15,994 nucleotides of DNA, from the NCBI GenBank assembly GCA_036522815.1, contig DATDFC010000024.1, forward strand, positions 1-15,994, in the 5' to 3' direction. Position numbers and translations under genes: made by a program. The notes beneath the pieces were generated by a model. That model was not told the DNA's origin. It was given only the letters and a program-made list of their open reading frames with translations, and ran no database searches. Positions 13,947-15,994 of this stretch are shown piece after piece. The DNA comes from AG41 sp036522815. GTDB taxonomy: Bacteria; Gemmatimonadota; Gemmatimonadetes; Gemmatimonadales; GWC2-71-9. Each line of letters begins with the position of its first letter. Position 1 is the stretch's first letter.

Positions 13947-14756
13947 TCAGTGGCGCTCGATCTCGACCGGCCCGTTGGTCGTGACGACTCGTATCGGAGC
14001 ACCACCGTCGCCGAGCTTGGTCACGATGCGCCGGCCTACCCTGCCTTCGATGGTGACCGTGAGCGGGAAACCGACCGTCATGGGCCCGTTCACGGTGCCG
14101 AACTCGAGCTGCGCCGAATAGCTCTCCGGAATCGCGAGGTTCACCGGTCCGTTGGTGGTCTCGGCGTCCAGCCCGGTTCCTTCCCAACGGGCCCCGGTGA
14201 GCTCGATGTCGAGTGGGCCGTTGGTGGTGCGGGCGTGCACGTCACCCCCCACACCACGCAGCGAGACCGGACCATTGTGCGCCGTGAGCGTCATCCGGCC
14301 CGTGACATCCCGCACGCCGATCGGCCCGTTGTCGGTGTCGAGCTTCAAATCGGACCGCCGGGGCGCAAACACCACGAAGCTCACGCCCCACGACTCGCGC
14401 CGGCCGGCCTCCGGCCCGTCGGCACTGATCGTGCTCCCCGACGTCACAACCTTGATGTGGCCGGCGATACGGTCCGCCTGGTCCTGCGTCGCCGCCTGCG
14501 TCTGGATGCGGGCGTGCACCTCGATGCTGTCGCGATCCCACCCCTCGACCGAGACGGCGCCGTTTTGCCCCGGATCGACGGCGATGGTCCCGGCCTTCGC
14601 GAGCCTGACGACACGGACCTCGCAATGCTGCACGCGCCACCCGTCATCGTGGTCGCGGCACTGCGCGATCCAGCGCGCGTCCGCCGCACTTTGGGCACCG
14701 GCCGAGACGGCGAAAGCGAGCAGCACGGGAACGGGCGAGATGGCGCGCGGCAGCAT
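13947..14756 (-). CDS. Secreted DUF4097-type beta-repeat protein with NGP turns
   Basis: This 269-residue protein has a signal peptide at about 1-22 (Arg4, hydrophobic core PVLLAFAVSAG, AQS cleavage region). After a Cys33/Cys45-containing N-terminal part, the chain is a ladder of short beta strands. Six turns read Asn-Gly-Pro, with Asn at 143, 161, 179, 202, 223 and 261 (for example TDNGPIGV, TTNGPLDI, TVNGPMTV). This pattern is typical of the DUF4097/putative auto-transporter adhesin head-like families, which form a right-handed beta solenoid. No enzyme motif is visible, so a structural or binding role outside the cytoplasm is likely. The start is fixed by a GAGGAGGA sequence (14761-14768, minus strand) 4 nt upstream of the ATG. 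The gene is divergent from the YfcC-like transporter gene. Confidence 0.82.
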   Translation of the reverse strand: MLPRAISPVPVLLAFAVSAGAQSAADARWIAQCRDHDDGWRVQHCEVRVVRLAKAGTIAVDPGQNGAVSVEGWDRDSIEVHARIQTQAATQDQADRIAGHIKVVTSGSTISADGPEAGRRESWGVSFVVFAPRRSDLKLDTDNGPIGVRDVTGRMTLTAHNGPVSLRGVGGDVHARTTNGPLDIELTGARWEGTGLDAETTNGPVNLAIPESYSAQLEFGTVNGPMTVGFPLTVTIEGRVGRRIVTKLGDGGAPIRVVTTNGPVEIERH

Positions 14757-14863
14757 CGTTTCCTCCTCAGGAAGGGTGGGCAGCTCCTGACTTAGACAGC
14801 GCCCCGGGGCTGGAGGGTTGCTCGGGACTAACCCGACCGCCCGAGCGCCCGCATACTCCCCGC
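14757..14863. promoter_or_regulatory. Divergent intergenic region, DUF4097 gene / YfcC-like gene
   Basis: This 107-bp region holds the DUF4097 Shine-Dalgarno and a 10-bp palindrome GCCCCGGGGC (14801-14810). It also holds two mutually exclusive hairpins: GCTCGGG 14820-14826 with CCCGAGC 14840-14846, or TCGGG 14822-14826 with CCCGA 14832-14836. CATACT at 14852-14857 is a -10-like hexamer exactly 6 bp before the GTG at 14864, but no good -35 lies 16-18 bp upstream of it. Confidence 0.35.
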
Positions 14864-15994
14864 GTGCGCTTCCCCCGGTTCCCCCACCCCCTGACGCTGC
14901 TGGTGGGCGCGGTGCTCCTCGCGGCGCTGGCGAGTCACGTACTGCCGTCTGGCGAGTACGACCGCCGCGACGATCCCGCCAGCGGTCGCCGCCTCGTGGT
15001 GCCCGGTACCTACCACGCCGTCCCGCCGCGGCCGGTGACCGCGTTCCAGGCGCTGATCGCGATTCCGCGCGGCCTGAGCGACGCGGCGGCGGTGATCTTC
15101 TTCGTGTTCCTGATCGGGGGCGCCTTCACCGTGGTGGACGAGACCGGGGCGCTGCGCCACGGGGTCGACTGGCTGGTGCGGCGTTTCGGGCATTCGGAGC
15201 GGCTGGTCATTCCCGTGGCGGAGCTCGCGTTCGCTCTGGGCGGCGTGCTCGACAACATGAAGGAAGAGATCATCGCGCTCGTGCCGGTGATGCTGCTGCT
15301 CGCCCGCCGGCTGGGCGTCCGACCGGTCGTCGCTGTGGCCACGAGCCTGGGTGCCGCGGCCGTCGGCGCGGCGTTCAGCCCCATCAACCCGTTTCAGGTG
15401 GGCATCGCGCAGCAGCTGGCGCAGCTGCCGCTCCTCTCCGGGTGGCTGTTTCGCACCGCGTTCCTGGTGGTCGCCCTGGGCATCTGGATCGCGGGCACGT
15501 TGCGCTACGCCGCCCGCGGCCGCACGGCGCCACTGAGCGAGTCCGGCCCGGACGCCGGCTCGCTCGACGTCCGTCACGCCGCGGTGCTCGCGCTCGTGCT
15601 CGCCGCGTTCGTCGTGCTCGTCGCGGGTGTGCGGCGGGGCTGGGGCTTCAACGAGATGGCGGCGCTGTTCTTCACGATGGGCGTCGCCGCGGGCCTGGTC
15701 GGGGGGCTGGGCGTGGCCGGCACGGCGGATGCGCTGGTCACGGGCTTTCGGTCCATGGCCTACGCCGGCCTGCTGATCGGCTTCGCGCGGGCCATTTTTG
15801 TGACACTCGAGCAGGGTCGCATCGTGGATACGCTGGTGCACGGGCTGTTCGCGCCGGTGGCGCATCTGCCGCTGGGGCTCGCCGCCGTCGGCATGATGGT
15901 CGTGCACACGCTGGTGCACGTCCCGGTACCGAGCCCGACCGGGCATGCGGTTCTCACGCTGCCGATTCTCGTGCCGCTCTCGGACCTGCTCGGC
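14864..15994 (+). CDS. YfcC/DcuC-type carboxylate (basic amino acid antiporter-like) transporter, 3' truncated by window
   Basis: An open frame of 377 codons runs without a stop to the right edge. It begins at GTG 14864 with a basic start (MRFPRFPHP), then a first helix. After it comes LPSGEYDRR, then VVPGTYHAVPP and IPRGLSDAAAVIFFVFLIGGAFTVVDETGAL. These are marks of the YfcC family of the DcuC/AbgT-like ion transporter group, which usually have about 450-500 residues and 10-13 helices, so perhaps 80-120 residues are missing. Further matches are the GGVLDNMKEEIIALVPVM helix (about 127-144), the AAFSPINPFQVGIAQ re-entrant-like segment, and near the edge VPVPSPTGHAVLTLPILVPL. Annotated substrates in the family vary (C4-dicarboxylates, amino acids), so none is assigned. 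There is no Shine-Dalgarno. A long opposite-strand frame here is a shadow. Confidence 0.88.
   Translation, partial: MRFPRFPHPLTLLVGAVLLAALASHVLPSGEYDRRDDPASGRRLVVPGTYHAVPPRPVTAFQALIAIPRGLSDAAAVIFFVFLIGGAFTVVDETGALRHGVDWLVRRFGHSERLVIPVAELAFALGGVLDNMKEEIIALVPVMLLLARRLGVRPVVAVATSLGAAAVGAAFSPINPFQVGIAQQLAQLPLLSGWLFRTAFLVVALGIWIAGTLRYAARGRTAPLSESGPDAGSLDVRHAAVLALVLAAFVVLVAGVRRGWGFNEMAALFFTMGVAAGLVGGLGVAGTADALVTGFRSMAYAGLLIGFARAIFVTLEQGRIVDTLVHGLFAPVAHLPLGLAAVGMMVVHTLVHVPVPSPTGHAVLTLPILVPLSDLLG

Noticed and set aside
14828..15946. 372-codon open frame on the minus strand at the right edge
   Set aside because: The + strand frame from 14864 encodes a recognisable YfcC-type transporter. The opposite frame is His/Arg/Gln-rich without domains.
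1..15994. Defence, toxin-antitoxin, secretion, CRISPR or prophage system
   Set aside because: All fourteen reading frames fit respiratory, metabolic, envelope or transporter families. No nuclease, transposase, integrase, toxin pair or spaced repeat array was seen.

Overview
The window is bacterial chromosomal DNA of very high GC content (about two thirds or more by eye). It is densely packed, with fourteen protein genes and no gap over 150 bp between them. The gene families fit a Gram-negative, aerobic or microaerobic soil/sediment bacterium, most like Gemmatimonadota (or a relative such as Acidobacteriota). They include periplasmic DUF3857/transglutaminase/TPR proteins, paired M16 peptidases, a DUF4097 protein and a fused homocysteine methyltransferase/MTHFR. 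This placement is inference, since no rRNA or marker gene is present. I see no tRNA, rRNA, CRISPR, transposase or phage gene.

Layout. 1-1115 (+): the C-terminal part of a kelch-repeat protein cut by the left edge, then a two-block YggT membrane protein. 1135-4437 (-): a respiratory operon reading DUF2231-TPR membrane protein, cydA, cydB, which encodes a cytochrome bd quinol oxidase with a possible accessory factor. An 86-bp inverted-repeat element lies between cydA and cydB. About 4438-4580: an AT-richer divergent promoter region. 4581-6416 (+): a YitJ-like bifunctional one-carbon/methionine enzyme, followed at once by a 16-bp perfect palindrome. 6549-9689 (+): a large secreted DUF3857-transglutaminase-TPR protein. 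9800-13931 (+): a compact gene run of catalytic M16 peptidase, non-catalytic M16 partner, small lipoprotein, small HExxH membrane protein and DUF1761 membrane protein. 13947-14756 (-): a secreted DUF4097 protein with six NGP turns. 14864-15994 (+): the start of a YfcC/DcuC-type carboxylate transporter running off the right edge. It has no stop codon in the window.

How they work together. The cyd operon is a coherent unit for high-affinity oxygen respiration. The M16 pair looks like a heteromeric zinc peptidase: one subunit keeps HxxEH and the second keeps the Arg/Tyr pair. The three small genes downstream are close enough to be co-transcribed with it, but no shared pathway is evident. The rest is ordinary envelope and metabolic content.

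I did not find a convincing undescribed multi-gene system. The most interesting leads are the structured inverted-repeat element between cydA and cydB, the DUF2231-TPR gene ahead of cydAB, the 166-residue HExxH membrane protein, a G-quadruplex-type tract inside cydB, and several start codons that look leaderless.
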